Shown here piece after piece: positions 47,406 through 58,330 of a DNA stretch of 64,000 nt. The DNA comes from Pomphorhynchus laevis (Eukaryota > Acanthocephala > Palaeacanthocephala > Echinorhynchida > Pomphorhynchidae): positions 1-64,000 of the forward strand of contig WNNJ02002715.1 of NCBI GenBank assembly GCA_012934845.2, given 5' to 3'. Below the pieces are notes generated by a model. It saw nothing but the letters and a program-made list of their open reading frames with translations, was not told the origin of the DNA and searched no databases. Made by a program: the position numbers and the translations under genes. The stretch's first letter is position 1; each line of letters opens with the position of its first letter.

Positions 47406-48119
47406 CTTGAGATTCTTTTAACCACCCTCTGGGATCCTCAAATGAGGATACGGCACAATAGTTGTTACGCATTGAAGAAAAAACCAGAGACAGCTGCAGA
47501 GTATTATTTTGAAACGTTTCGCTCTATTCGAGAGCTTCTTCAGTCAATCTAGAATACACAAACATATGAATAAAATATAATAAAAAATACTGCAACACAT
47601 GAGGTAGTCTCATGTTATGTCCGTCCAGATAAACAGTGTTTCTTCATTGCAGCCATAAGGGCGTTCCGTGTTCATTTTACCGATTAAGCGCTGTTCCATG
47701 ATGATGCGTTTTGCATTGCATGTCACTCCGCCGCAGTATATGGTGTATTCGAAACACTATATGGTGCCATGTGTTAACGTGTGGGATATTATTCCATCAG
47801 CCATGTTCCCGAACTTCAGCTGTGACCGACGAAGATTGAGTATCCTTCTCACCGCCTCTATCTGTCGTCTAATCACGTCACGGCGATACCCTCGCTTCTC
47901 AAATTGCGCTATTAGCTCTTTTAAGTGAGATATCGCCAGATACGGTTAAGCCGCTTATAGTCTTTCGTGCGCCTAACAAATTGTCATCACTCTTGGAGAG
48001 GTCATCAATTCGAGCCATACAGGGGAAAATAGTGAAAGGATGTCGCCAATGCGGTGATGGTCGCTGCAAAACATACCCCTTCATAAAGGATACAGGAAAG
48101 GGACACTTTCCTGTATCCA
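47403..48119. mobile_element. Rearranged Penelope-like relic
   Basis: Minus strand about 47828-47930 encodes LKELIAQFEKRGYRRDVIRR then QIEAVRRI, resembling the segment after the RT of canonical Penelope-like elements. Plus strand about 47960-48090 encodes VFRAPNKLSSLLERS and GCRQCGDGRCKTYPFI, the linker finger before GIY-YIG. The two pieces are in opposite orientation, so the relic contains an inversion. A hammerhead-like motif sits at its left side. Confidence 0.65.
47507..47548 (-). ncRNA. PLE-type minimal hammerhead motif
   Basis: Minus strand: helix I TTGA/TCAA, core CTGAAGA with one extra A, stem II GCTCT/AGAGC (loop CGAAT), GAAAC, then a 2 bp helix III and cleavage position T. Hammerheads with very short helix III are documented in Penelope-like elements. 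The extra A makes activity uncertain. Confidence 0.6.
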
Positions 48120-48605
48120 GGGCAGGTGTAACAACAAATTATATTTTATATATTTGCACAGTTTTAAGTGTCCCTGTTAAACAGCATTTCTATTAAAAAG
48201 AATTTAGTGCCTGATGCATGGTTAAACTTTAATAGTCACCGCCATGCACAGAGCTTATGCTAAATTCCCTTCGATGATTCAGATTAAGAGTAGTTCTGTT
48301 TTTCGAGCTTTAAACACTGTTTAAGCGTGTGTTAAGGTGCCTATAGATGATTATAGAAGTCACGGTACTGATGAGCTCCGTTAGAGCGAAACGCGTATAC
48401 CGTTGTGAAGTTTGTCGTCACACATAGGATGACTGGGCATACGTAGCGACTTTGAATAATGCAAGAATAATTCGGTTCTATTTCTTAGTCTGATGAGGAT
48501 ATATAGAATGCTGCCTGGTGTTTATGCCTCTTCATGAGGAAAACATAGTGATATATTTATGAGTAAACCAGTGAGTGTCCCAGGGCAGGTGTAACAACAA
48601 ATTAT
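48120..48605 (+). repeat. ~468 bp hammerhead-bearing repeat unit (second locus)
   Basis: One full unit between two copies of 'gggcaggtgtaacaacaaat' (48120 and 48586). Highly similar to 38765-39190. Preceded by a short inverted repeat (48088-48119, 'ggatacaggaaaggg' and complement). Confidence 0.8.
48362..48403 (+). ncRNA. Minimal-helix-III hammerhead ribozyme with intact core
   Basis: Helix I ACGGTA/TACCGT (6 bp), core CTGATGA, stem II GCTC/GAGC with loop CGTTA, GAAAC, and helix III AC-GC-GT with cleavage after GTA. All invariant bases are present. Helix III is 2 bp with a 2 nt loop, a form known to work as a dimer or in tandem transcripts. Confidence 0.75.
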
Positions 48606-48621
48606 ATATAACTACAATTAT

Positions 48622-48898
48622 ATATATAATTGTAGTTGTTGCTAAACACCGGAGTTCGATTTCAAGTGGAGCAAACTTCATTATCTTCATTTACTAACGT
48701 AGAAGCCCATGCTACCACGTTAGCGAAATCTCGGAGATGTCTTTTTAATATATCACAAGGTAGCCGAAACGACTGATGTTAGTTCACCCTACTGATGAGT
48801 GCTGCCGGCTACCATCAGCTCGTATAGGAGTGATAATGAAGTCTGCTCTACTTGTAATCGAACTCCGGTTTTTGGCAACATCTACAATTATATATATA
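48622..48898. mobile_element. MITE-like element with about 65 bp imperfect inverted ends
   Basis: The left end 'tataattgtagttgttgcta...ccggagttcgattt...acttcattatc' is repeated in inverse at 48830-48898. The interior has a second hairpin (ggtagcc...ggctacc, 48761-48812). No coding capacity. Confidence 0.72.
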
Positions 48899-50150
48899 TA
48901 AGTTTAATGTAGAGTTAGACAAACGAGTTTCGCTTGTCTGGATCATTTCATTTGTCTGATTCTACATTACTAATTACATTACAATGAGTTATATAATTAG
49001 TAATGAGAGAGCAAGTATTAATAGGGTTAGTATCAATGGTCGGCAGAACTGTACGAAGGAATGATATAGTAGCTGTTTCTATTTTGTGTTATCTAACAAA
49101 ATTGATAGCATAAATGAAAGAATACATTCAAGGATCACCAACACCGATTTTACGATCTCCTAATTACATCAGTATTATATTCGTCAAGGTTCAAACAAAC
49201 TAGTTAAAGCAAGCAAAATGAATGCAAATATTAATGAAATTCAGGATATAGTCCATTTTTAGGTAAAAAATGTTCTATTATATTGAAAATGTTGTCTTTA
49301 GTGGCACACATGTAACAAGAAAACAATTAAAGAAATTGACAGTCTGATCCTTCTACTTATTATGACCAATCAGCACATCCCTTTCTTTACATAGCAAGTA
49401 AGATACTTGGGTTTCACCATTTCGATGAAGTGAGCTACCGGATTTGACTAGAATAGATTTAAGAATGCCCTGAAGAGAGCAAGATGGGCCATGAACCGTG
49501 CCTAACGTCTGCCATTAAGAGAGACGTTTCAGGCGCGCCTTGGATGCCGCTGGGTCATCTTTATCTTTTTTATTTTCTAGAGGATGACGCCCTAAACAAA
49601 TACAAAGATTTCTTAAGCACCTTATGTCGATACTACCGTCCATCGTTCTCCGTGTTTTTTACTAAAGGTGTGTGGTTATGCGTTGGTGTGAACTTGCGTC
49701 AACTGATACCACTACATATTAGGAGAGGATAAGGAAAACACAATCACCAAAGGAACAAAAATTTGTTTTATTTCCTTCTCTGATGTTAAGCATTTCTTTT
49801 TTAAATTTACTTATAAAGAAAATCTTATTTGCTTGTTTTTAAACTGTTTCTATTTGACAGGGGTTCGTGCAATTGCGCTCACATCAATATTGCAGCATTG
49901 AAATGTGATCAGAACACTTTCAATATAAGTGTTTATATTTAATGTTGTATCGTTGATGTTTGTCTATCGTTGTAAAAATCAGATCGTTAGGCTTGTCGGT
50001 CGTTGTCAATCATTGTTGATCAGGTACATGACAATCGATCGATGATCGCTGCTCGAATCTAAAAATCCTTGTGTGTGGCGATATCCCTGTTGATAAAATC
50101 AATGTCGAATTGAGGAAAGTGCTATCGGCATTACTTCTTGGCAGCGATTT
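48899..50150. other. Region without a supported gene
   Basis: Contains a mini inverted repeat ('tgtagagttagacaaa' ... 'tttgtctgattctaca', 48906-48966) and an 82-codon frame (49484-49732) with no recognised content. Confidence 0.45.
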
Positions 50151-51690
50151 AAAGACATCTTTTTAAATCGTTGCTCTCTCACCCCCATCTCCATCCAATC
50201 CCACTCTTCCCCACCTCACCAATCCTCCCGAAACTCTTTCATCTTTTCCTTGTCTCAGTTACCGAAGTCTTAGCTGTCCTCATGTACTTGCCCAACAAAG
50301 TATCACCTGCCGATCCCCTGCCTACCCCCATACTTAAATCCATATGATCATCGATATCCCCTATCCTCACCACCTTGATTAACTCATCAATCCACAGTCG
50401 TATCTTCGCTTTACACTGGAAATCCGCCATCGTTCGTCCCCTCATTAAGAAACAATGCTCAGACAATCCCTTCCTTCTAGCTATCGCCCCATTTTACTCC
50501 CATATTCTGTCTAAGCTCTAAGAACGCCTCATCTTTATACATATCAACGTTGATCTCTTTCCATCTAATCAGTGCCCTCCTTTCTAATCCGTTTTTTCGC
50601 TCTAATCACTTCATAGAAATCACATACAAAGAAGTTTACAACAACCTACTCCATGCTCTCTCGCCTTCGTTATGTTTACGTCTTTTATTCCTCCTCCGTA
50701 GCATGGTTTGCCTCATATCTAACCGACCGTTCTTTTCGCGTATGTTCTAATTCATCATCCTCTCCTCCCAACCCTATTTTCTGCATTGTTCCACAATGGT
50801 CAGTCCTAGGTCCACTGCTTTTCTTTCTTCTACTTGGCGATCACTCTTCATTTATCAAACCTTACTCCTTTAATGTAATACAAATACGCCAATGATATCA
50901 TCATTTATGCTCATGAACCCCCCATCGCATACACGATATCGCGATTTCTGCATATCCTACTTGATGATTGCCTCATCAATCATCGCCATAGTCCACAATT
51001 TCACTTTCTTAGGATTTCAATTCGATTATCACCTTTCCCTTAAACCCTTCGTCCGCGATGAGGTTCGATTGTCTAACTTAATTCTCCGTGACATCCGCCG
51101 TATCCGCCCCCTTATCGACTTCCGTTTTTGTATGTCTATTCGTTCATCGCTTCTCTTCCCCAAAATCGATTACTGCCTTAGCCTTTTCGCCAATTCTCCA
51201 AAATTCATCATCCTACCTCTACAACGCATCATCAACTCCGCCATTCGAGTGCTCCTACGTCTTCATCGCTTCGACCACACATCTACACACCTGGCCCAAC
51301 TATCCTGGTCTACCATCCACATCCAACTCAGTCTTCTTCTCATAACTTTTCGTCTCATCGATGTCGGCTCCCCCATCGTTCATCAACCTCCCTTTCTTGG
51401 ATGACACTCGCCCTCACCTCTCGATCGCTGCGTTTCCGTCATTCCCTCTTACTCCACGTTCCCAATTACTCTAACAACAACGGTCTTCGATCCTTCCTCG
51501 TCGCCGCCCCCTCGCCTGGAATCAACTCCATCTCGACGTTCGCCGCTCTCCCTCTTTTATTCAAATTTAAATACCTCCTACGTTTTCACGTTCTCATCAC
51601 ATGATTTAGACTTTTGTTTTTGTTTTCGTAATTATATAAGCGTGCGCCGACACGCATTTGTCACGTAAAAATAAATCCATTTTTAAATAA
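50150..51690 (+). mobile_element. L2-like LINE fragment (copy G)
   Basis: Same family as copy F. HWKSAIVRPLIKKQ, SYLTDRSF, PQWSVLGPLLFFLLLGDHSS, PKIDYCLSLFANSPKFIILP, LQRIINSAIRVLLRLHRFDH. Tail 'tataagcgtgcgccgacacg' followed by 'aataaatcc'. Interrupted several times. Confidence 0.78.
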
Positions 51691-51844
51691 GGGAGAAACC
51701 AAAACATTTTAAACAACAAATTGCAAACATATTTTATGCTATATAAAAAATAAAAGTTTGGAGCAAAACAAAATAATAACGTATAATTATTAAATGCTAA
51801 GAAAAAATATATAATAATCAAAGGATTTCGTTTTAAGGTTAAGT

Positions 51845-52020
51845 CAGCTTTATTCCTCGAATAATGAGACACTCCTATCGTCGTATCAACATTCGGAATG
51901 CACTACCTGAGAACATTGCTTGTGCCTCCAGCTATTCACATTTTAAACTTCAAGTGAGGACGTGGATGTATGACAGCTCGAACCATCAATCAGTGTTGAA
52001 CAACACATTCGACTAATTAC
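51845..52020 (+). mobile_element. LINE ORF2 C-terminal fragment of another copy
   Basis: A frame reading RHSYRRINIRNALPENIACA then SSYSHFKLQVRTWM before a stop (51866-52015) fits the 'R.WN.LP..I..A.S...FK..L..W' C-terminus of LINE ORF2. Only this end remains. Confidence 0.6.
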
Positions 52021-52223
52021 GTTCTACACTTCATTCTTTTTATTTTTTATTTTTTTTAAATATCAACAGTGAACAGACTAAACAGCCATTTGCGACTTTG
52101 TCTTGTACTAAATTATTTTTAATTATTAAAATTTATTATTATTATTAATGTTTCAACAGCACATAAAAGCATGGCTTAATTGGCTGGTTCACTGCAGAAA
52201 AAAAAGAAAATATAATAAAAGTA

Positions 52224-54626
52224 TCACAAATACGGAAAAGCAGCTTTCCCCATGGCATCCTCCATCCGTAATTTCTTTTTGAATTCGTTGATATTGCTAC
52301 TGCACACTGTTGACTCTCCAAGCCTATTCCACAGAGATACAACTCGCCGATCAAATTGGACAGCTCGTGATTTTCTTATCCTTTCACGTCGCAGGGTTAA
52401 ACCATGGCCTCGGAGGATATTGGATGAGCGCAAATGAAGACAATCTCGAAGTGGATGATCCAAATCATTAAGAATTTGCCAGACCATACTCATATCGATG
52501 TACCGGCGGGTCCACGTGACAGTCTCAAGTCTAAGTGCTTTTAATCGATCAGGGTACGACAAAAATTTCAGTTGCGGTGCTAGCTTGGTAGCTCTATGAA
52601 GTACCCTCTCTGAACTAATATGTTCTTTTGAATTTTGGGGATACACACACGGCGCAGCATATAGAAGACGGCTCAACACATGAGCAAAGATTAGCGGACG
52701 TAGGGCAAATTGATTGAGTGCAATGAAAGTGCGTCGAAGTTGACCGATTATCCCCAACGCATTTGAACAAGCATGTTCAGTATGTGTGACGGTACTCAAA
52801 TCACTGTTTATCCACACTCCCAAGTCCTTATATTTGTTCACTCGTTCTATATCACTGCTTTGAAAGCTATAATTAACTAAAGATTGAGCATTTCCGCCAC
52901 GAACACGTAAATGTTTGCATTTTGATATATTTACAATCAACCTATTGAGCAGAGCCCAATTTTCGACTTCATCGATATCCCGTTGCAGTTTGAATATATC
53001 ATTGGGTGAACGAATTGCCCGCCAGATTTTCAAATCGTCTGCATATAAAAGCATCCGAGAATCAATAAATTCCGGGATATCGTTGATGTAGACACTAAAT
53101 AACAATGGACCCAATACTGAACCTTGAGGCACCCCTATATTACATGGCCGCGAAGAAGAGTAAAAATTATCTACATGCACACAATAACTACGATTGCTTA
53201 AAAACGATTCAATCCATCTAACAAGAAAAAATTGAATGCCACTTTTCTCTAGTTTACTTAGGAGGAATCTATGGTCTACTCTGTCAAATGCCTTAGAGAA
53301 ATCGAAGAATATGATGTCAGTAGCAATTGATACGGCTTTATTAGCTGACCAATCAAGATGGGCTGCGAGTAGATTAGTAACTGTCGAATAATCCTTACGG
53401 AAACCATGTTGCTCAGAAGCTATTACATTACTCTCACTATAAAACTTGACCATATAACCATGTATAATTCGCTCTAACATTCTACAACATAAGCAAGTAA
53501 TACTTACTGGTCTATAATTGTCTACTGAAGATCTATCACCCTTTTTGAAGATGGGGTGAATGATCGATTGTTTCCACTCTTTTGGAAGATTCGTATCAAT
53601 AATAGATTGTCGAAATATGTTACAAAGTGGTGTATATATTGAGTCTGCTATTCGACGAAGATATATCGAAGGTAACAAATCAGCACCTTTGGAGTTTGTC
53701 TCTTTAAGACGATGCAGTTCAGCTAAAACTTTCTCGGGAGTTATCAAATTAGCTATGTCTAAACTAGGATATGAAACACTAGCACCTCTTATCGTCTCAC
53801 TGTTCTGGATAGGTTCAGAATACTCGTTTGTAGTCTCTTTGTACAAGTAAAAATGCCTTGAGAACATCTCAGCAAGGTCGTCTTCAATAACGCTATCAAA
53901 ATATTGGCCAATTGTTTTATTAGCGTTCCTACTACTATTCACATATAGAAAGAGAGCTTTGGGATCATGTCTACAACTATGAGCTAGACCATTTTCAAAT
54001 AAATAGCGCTTATGTCGCTTTAAAGAATTGAAGAAATTTCTCGCCTGCTTATAAACACCATATTCACAAAACCCACCCTTAAAGCATTTGAAACTGAAGT
54101 CACGAGCCTTCATCGCAGTAGCCAGCTCAGTATCAAACCAACAAGCGCTTTTCCTACTAGTCTTAGACTTCAAAGGTGAGAATTTTACCATTAGAGAATA
54201 AAGCGTCACGCGAAAATGATCCCAGGCCTCGTCAACTCCGACAACAGCCGGATCAGGCCAACTTACTCTATGCAGCTTTGATGTAATAACATAATAGTTC
54301 GCCCGAAAAACATTAATCTGACGTTTGTACCGAGCATGATGAAACACCCTCATTTGTATATTTAGCAAAACTTTAACTACACAGTGATCAGACAAACCAA
54401 CAGGAGAATCATATTGGATACTACTGATTAATTGACTGTTTGTCGATAGGCAAAGATCAAGAAGGGAAGAACTACAACTTGAAAAGCGAGTATGTACATC
54501 AACAAATTGAGCAAGACCACAATAAGCAAAACACTCCATAAGGTCACAAGATTCACTATCACAAGTAGGAAGAACTGTATTCGAAGTCCATTCAACATCT
54601 GGCATATTTAGATCCCCAATTATCAA
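52224..54626 (-). CDS. LINE-B ORF2, endonuclease C-terminal part plus reverse transcriptase, 800 codons
   Basis: Starts within the endonuclease at IIGDLNMPDVEW (catalytic Asp and Asn), then SSLLDLCLSTNS and VGLSDHCVV (catalytic DH). RT: NYRPVSITCLCCRMLERIIH, EQHGFRKDYSTV, DIIFFDFSKAFDRVDHRFLL (motif A), NIGVPQGSVLGPLLFSVYIN (motif B), MLLYADDLKIW (motif C), VNISKCKHLRV, and the C-terminal WNRLGESTVCSSNINEFKKK. Apart from the single frameshift at its upstream end it looks able to encode an active enzyme. Confidence 0.93.
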   Translation of the reverse strand: MIIGDLNMPDVEWTSNTVLPTCDSESCDLMECFAYCGLAQFVDVHTRFSSCSSSLLDLCLSTNSQLISSIQYDSPVGLSDHCVVKVLLNIQMRVFHHARYKRQINVFRANYYVITSKLHRVSWPDPAVVGVDEAWDHFRVTLYSLMVKFSPLKSKTSRKSACWFDTELATAMKARDFSFKCFKGGFCEYGVYKQARNFFNSLKRHKRYLFENGLAHSCRHDPKALFLYVNSSRNANKTIGQYFDSVIEDDLAEMFSRHFYLYKETTNEYSEPIQNSETIRGASVSYPSLDIANLITPEKVLAELHRLKETNSKGADLLPSIYLRRIADSIYTPLCNIFRQSIIDTNLPKEWKQSIIHPIFKKGDRSSVDNYRPVSITCLCCRMLERIIHGYMVKFYSESNVIASEQHGFRKDYSTVTNLLAAHLDWSANKAVSIATDIIFFDFSKAFDRVDHRFLLSKLEKSGIQFFLVRWIESFLSNRSYCVHVDNFYSSSRPCNIGVPQGSVLGPLLFSVYINDIPEFIDSRMLLYADDLKIWRAIRSPNDIFKLQRDIDEVENWALLNRLIVNISKCKHLRVRGGNAQSLVNYSFQSSDIERVNKYKDLGVWINSDLSTVTHTEHACSNALGIIGQLRRTFIALNQFALRPLIFAHVLSRLLYAAPCVYPQNSKEHISSERVLHRATKLAPQLKFLSYPDRLKALRLETVTWTRRYIDMSMVWQILNDLDHPLRDCLHLRSSNILRGHGLTLRRERIRKSRAVQFDRRVVSLWNRLGESTVCSSNINEFKKKLRMEDAMGKAAFPYL

Positions 54627-55213
54627 GTATCACAATCTCCTCGCGTATACAACTCTATCTCTTCAATGAGTTTCTTAGATATTGCCTTAGGAGCACGATA
54701 CACAAGACCCAGTATGATGGGTGAGCTGTTATCAAACTTCACCTGACACCACAAACTCTCAACTCTATCAATAGACGACTTACTCAAAACGCGCACCTTA
54801 ACTTCGTCTCTCATAAAGAGAGCTACGCCACCACCCCTACCCCCTATCCGATCACTACGGAACAAAGAATAGCCTGGGATGGATACCTCAGCATCGGATA
54901 CATCACAATTAAGCCAAGATTCTGTAATACCAACTATAATTGGATTAACAGACTCGATCCTAAACTTTAGCTCATCGACTTTCTGTAACAAGCTCCGAAC
55001 ATTACAATAAAATATACTATGACTTTTATTCACACCAGTTCGAGTAATAATATCATCTCTAGCAATCTGACACACTTCAGATCCCAAATCAGCTAGGCAC
55101 TTATATGCTGTAAGACCTTGCCAAAACCCTCCACATTCATGAGAGGCGATACATCTAGTGGGGACCAACTGATTCGAATGCGTCGCCTCACTACTTGAAA
55201 ATTTTGCACACAT
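54623..55213 (-). CDS. LINE-B ORF2, endonuclease N-terminal part
   Basis: APE-type endonuclease: YCNVRSLLQKVDELK, GITESWL, PGYSLFRSDR, GGRGGGVALFM, LGLVYRAP. It nicks target DNA to prime reverse transcription. It ends at a +1/-1 frameshift; the next part starts in the overlapping ATGA at 54623-54626. Confidence 0.88.
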   Translation of the reverse strand: MCAKFSSSEATHSNQLVPTRCIASHECGGFWQGLTAYKCLADLGSEVCQIARDDIITRTGVNKSHSIFYCNVRSLLQKVDELKFRIESVNPIIVGITESWLNCDVSDAEVSIPGYSLFRSDRIGGRGGGVALFMRDEVKVRVLSKSSIDRVESLWCQVKFDNSSPIILGLVYRAPKAISKKLIEEIELYTRGDCDT

Positions 55214-55313
55214 AGATTGCTCTCACCAAGTGCAACACGAGATGCAAGTTCTTAGCTTGAGACAATTTCTCCCTTTGAAGAGCGTCAAGATCTTTTAAGA
55301 GACTAACATGGGA

Positions 55314-56249
55314 TCATTTTAAACGATATGAATTCCGAAGAATTAACTCAGCATGCGACTGCTCTCTAATTACTGCCTTGAGTAAACACGGCCTATTACT
55401 AAGTGTATCACGATTACCCATTCGAAATAATGCAACGAGTTTAACACGGTTAACAATATCCACATTGCAAGAACCAAGTACCTGCGTCAATATAAATCTC
55501 ACACTCTGGACGTCCTCGTTAAAACGTACTTGTGCGTTCTCAAATAAAGATTCTCTTACATTGGCCAGAATAACAGATCTACATCGATCAGCGGTGTGTT
55601 TCCTATTATTACCAATTTGCAATTCGAGACTGTCACGTGACACTGCGGATAGTGTATGTTGACTTATCGTTGACGCTTGTTCCTGCTTTTTGAGAGTCCC
55701 ATTATCAGACATATGACCATGATTCAAAACCTGACAATATGTATTTTCATCATTAGTAACATCAGGTAAATGCACTGGAACATCCATGGCTACAGTCTCA
55801 CCCTCTACAGTTAAATCTATATTCATTGGATTATTTGCAAGACTTGAGGAGGGATATATAGAGTTAAGACTTGAGGAGGGATATATAGAGTTAGAATAGC
55901 TTCCATCACTATGACTGGAATTTTCAACATTCTTAGTAGATTTGGAAATAAGAACTTCCTTACTTTGACCGGCACTTATGCTTTTTGGAATTGGTGGAGC
56001 TGATATGGGTCCAAGAGAATTACAACTCGACTGACCGACAACCAAGGGGGTAGATTCCGTCTTCAAATCATTTATCAAAGATGCGCAGCAGTACCCGCAG
56101 TAGAAAGATGCATTAGACAGAGCTGTTTTCTTTTCCCCGGGAACTGAAACACTTGTCCACACATGACAATCTTCACTTGAACACCGAACCTGATAATCCA
56201 CGAACTTGGCAGCATCACCTCGCTTTGTAGTCTTCCTCTGTTTGACCAT
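55314..56249 (-). CDS. LINE-B ORF1 protein, 311 codons
   Basis: Starts MVKQRKTTKRGDAAKFVDYQ. A PHD-like finger at residues 22-53 reads VRCSSEDCHVW...FYCGYC. A Ser-rich middle has a 10-residue duplication (SIYPSSSLN twice), followed by CRSVILANVRES and KLVALFRMGN...CLLKAV. The frame stops at 55314, but similarity to the other ORF1 copies (DLDALQREKLSQAK, then SRVALGESNLCVQNFQV) continues in shifted frames to about 55200, so the end is frameshifted rather than naturally short. Confidence 0.85.
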   Translation of the reverse strand: MVKQRKTTKRGDAAKFVDYQVRCSSEDCHVWTSVSVPGEKKTALSNASFYCGYCCASLINDLKTESTPLVVGQSSCNSLGPISAPPIPKSISAGQSKEVLISKSTKNVENSSHSDGSYSNSIYPSSSLNSIYPSSSLANNPMNIDLTVEGETVAMDVPVHLPDVTNDENTYCQVLNHGHMSDNGTLKKQEQASTISQHTLSAVSRDSLELQIGNNRKHTADRCRSVILANVRESLFENAQVRFNEDVQSVRFILTQVLGSCNVDIVNRVKLVALFRMGNRDTLSNRPCLLKAVIREQSHAELILRNSYRLK

Positions 56250-56634
56250 TATATGTAAGTATATTCAGACTTTATCAGAGTAAAGTCTCTTGTGTAGATT
56301 TCAATAAAGATTGTGTAGGTTCTTCTGGTATAGGTTTTTAGGTTTAGGTTCTTCCAATTTAGGTTCTTTGTAAGTAGTTTATATGTATAACAAGATAGTT
56401 TAAACTCCTAATTAATACAGATTTTTCCGCGAGCGTAGCGATCTGAACTGTAATCTACAATGTATGTTTATTAGAAACCAAACTTTTTTTCTTTCTTTTG
56501 AAATAAAATCTTATTAGACAATAATATTTTACAATTATAAAGGTTCCTGCAAATGGGCCATTAAACAATGTAATTTGTAAAGTAGTCAACACTGTAAGAT
56601 CGTAAAACTAATAATTAAACTACATGTTCTGAAT

Positions 56635-57576
56635 TTGAAAAAATCGCTTCGATCTTGGTGCGCGCAGGTAAGCCGAGCAAGACCTAGCAATTTCGAATCC
56701 AATTTCGAACCACAAGGCTGCGTTTTGGGTCCAATGCTTTTCAATATATATATTAATGATATGATTGATGTCATATTTAGTGAGTGCGCTCTATATGCCG
56801 ATGATTTAAAGATTTGGCGTCCAATACAAAGCACGCACGATGTAATTGAGTTGCAACGCGACGTAGACTCAATCACCAAATGGTGTCGTGCAAAGGGACT
56901 GGTTTTGAATCCTAACAAGTGTAGTCATATGCACATAGGTCCCATAAAAATCGTAGGGACATATGCTATAGAAGATGTAAACATCGAAAAGGTTTCATGT
57001 TTCAGTGATCTGGGCGTTATCGTAAGTGAAGATATGAAGACACAAGTCCACGTCCAATATGTCGCATCCAAATGTCGACGTATGCTAGGTATGTTAAGAC
57101 GCTCGTTTGGCCAACTCGATCCAGTTAGTTTTCGCATTGCCTACTCTGCCCTTATAAAATCGCACATGTTATACGCGTCCCCTGCAATATACCCACAGCT
57201 CCGTGGCGAATTGGAAATATACGAACGGATATTACGACAATCAACCCATCTTGTGTCCTCAGTGCGTGGTGTCAACTATACCCAGAGACTGGCATTGTTG
57301 AATGTACACACTGTTGAACGTTCGCTGTCTGACGCCGACCTAGTGTATGTATGGCGGTCACTGTCTATACCTGGACATGTTTCGAAGTCTATGTTTACAA
57401 TTTGTCTACCGGGTCGACTACGAAGCCACAGACTTATGATAAAGCGCAGACTCCGTCCCAAAACAAATTGTGTTACGATAAGTGATCGCATTGCTGACCT
57501 GTGGAACAATCTTCATGCATCGACAATCGACAGCGGTTCCGTCCAGAAGTTCAAGGCAATTATTAAATCACGATAA
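56635..57576 (+). CDS. LINE-C RT C-terminal half, open over 313 codons
   Basis: PQGCVLGPMLFNIYINDMID (motif B), ALYADDLKIWRPIQS (motif C), LVLNPNKCSHM, CFSDLGVIVSEDMK, and the end WNNLHASTIDSGSVQKFKAI. Motif A and the endonuclease are absent, so it is inert. The first 20 or so codons may be flanking sequence. Confidence 0.85.
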   Translation: MKKSLRSWCAQVSRARPSNFESNFEPQGCVLGPMLFNIYINDMIDVIFSECALYADDLKIWRPIQSTHDVIELQRDVDSITKWCRAKGLVLNPNKCSHMHIGPIKIVGTYAIEDVNIEKVSCFSDLGVIVSEDMKTQVHVQYVASKCRRMLGMLRRSFGQLDPVSFRIAYSALIKSHMLYASPAIYPQLRGELEIYERILRQSTHLVSSVRGVNYTQRLALLNVHTVERSLSDADLVYVWRSLSIPGHVSKSMFTICLPGRLRSHRLMIKRRLRPKTNCVTISDRIADLWNNLHASTIDSGSVQKFKAIIKSR

Positions 57577-57690
57577 TGACAGTTTCACCTTTTATTTCTT
57601 TATTTTCTGTTTTTTTTATGTTTTGAGCTATGTGATCCAGCCAATTTGAGCTTATGCTCCTGGGCTGTTGTAACAATAATAATATATCTC
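56635..57690 (+). mobile_element. CR1-type LINE, 5'-truncated (LINE-C)
   Basis: Starts inside the RT just before motif B. The 3' end 'gtgatccagccaatttgagc' then 'ttatgctcctgggctgttgt' is followed by 'aacaataataata'. It is divergently oriented to LINE-B, about 240 bp from LINE-B's 5' end. Confidence 0.85.
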
Positions 57691-57699
57691 TTTATTCGT

Positions 57700-58330
57700 G
57701 GGAAATATCGCTGTACCCACTGCTGTTCCTCCGCGATAGTAAAGTTGTTATCAATTTACAAATCTTTAGCGCACGATATCCCATTCCTTCAGATGTAGAG
57801 AAAATCATTGGCTCTAATCGACTTCTCTCCACCACCGTAATCCTTTCTTCATACTTCGTTTCTTTCCGTTGCTAATTAAATTGGAATGATGAGTTTGAAG
57901 GCTTGTCGGCATATGATTGAGCGTGAATATAAAAAACACAGACGTTCAAAAACGTCTGCTACTATTAATATTTTATATTAATATTTATTAATATTATATT
58001 TATTTTCTCCCTATTAATATTTTATTCAAATAATGTGCGAAAAAATAATATGCGAAAAAATCCCTGAAATTAAACAATATTGTTTTTTCAATTCCTTAAA
58101 CTTTCTTATTTCTTGCAGCTTAAAAAGCGCCTCAGAACTGCACCACGACTCATTTCTTCAATTCATCTTCTTATCTGCATCTTCCTACTCTTACTGAATA
58201 CTGCCCCACCTTCATAAATCTTCGTTCATGTGGCTCTCTTCTTCTCTATGTTCCGTCATTTTTACCAAATTGTGGCCGCCTTTTCCCTTTTTATTGCCGC
58301 TACTCTACTCTTAGCCCCGCAGGCTAAGAA
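57700..58330 (+). mobile_element. L2-like LINE 3' fragment and unassigned DNA
   Basis: 58150-58320 ('tcttatctgcatcttcctac', 'tgttccgtcatttttaccaa', 'attgtggccgccttttccct') matches 39235-39365 of the L2-like piece. 57700-58080 is not recognised. Confidence 0.5.

Larger units (their letters stand above)
52150..56400 (-). mobile_element. CR1-type LINE, nearly whole (LINE-B)
   Basis: Complete layout on the minus strand: 5' leader, ORF1 (56249 to about 55200), ORF2 endonuclease and RT (55213 to 52224), and a 3' tail ending with 'agccaattaagccatgct' and TTAATAATAATAA-type repeats. It is the youngest-looking LINE here: ORF2 is broken once and ORF1 at a few points near its end. Confidence 0.9.

Noticed and set aside
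47668-48196. Plus- and minus-strand frames of 60-86 codons as genes
   Set aside because: They lie in the Penelope-like relic; the recognisable peptides are in other frames or orientations.
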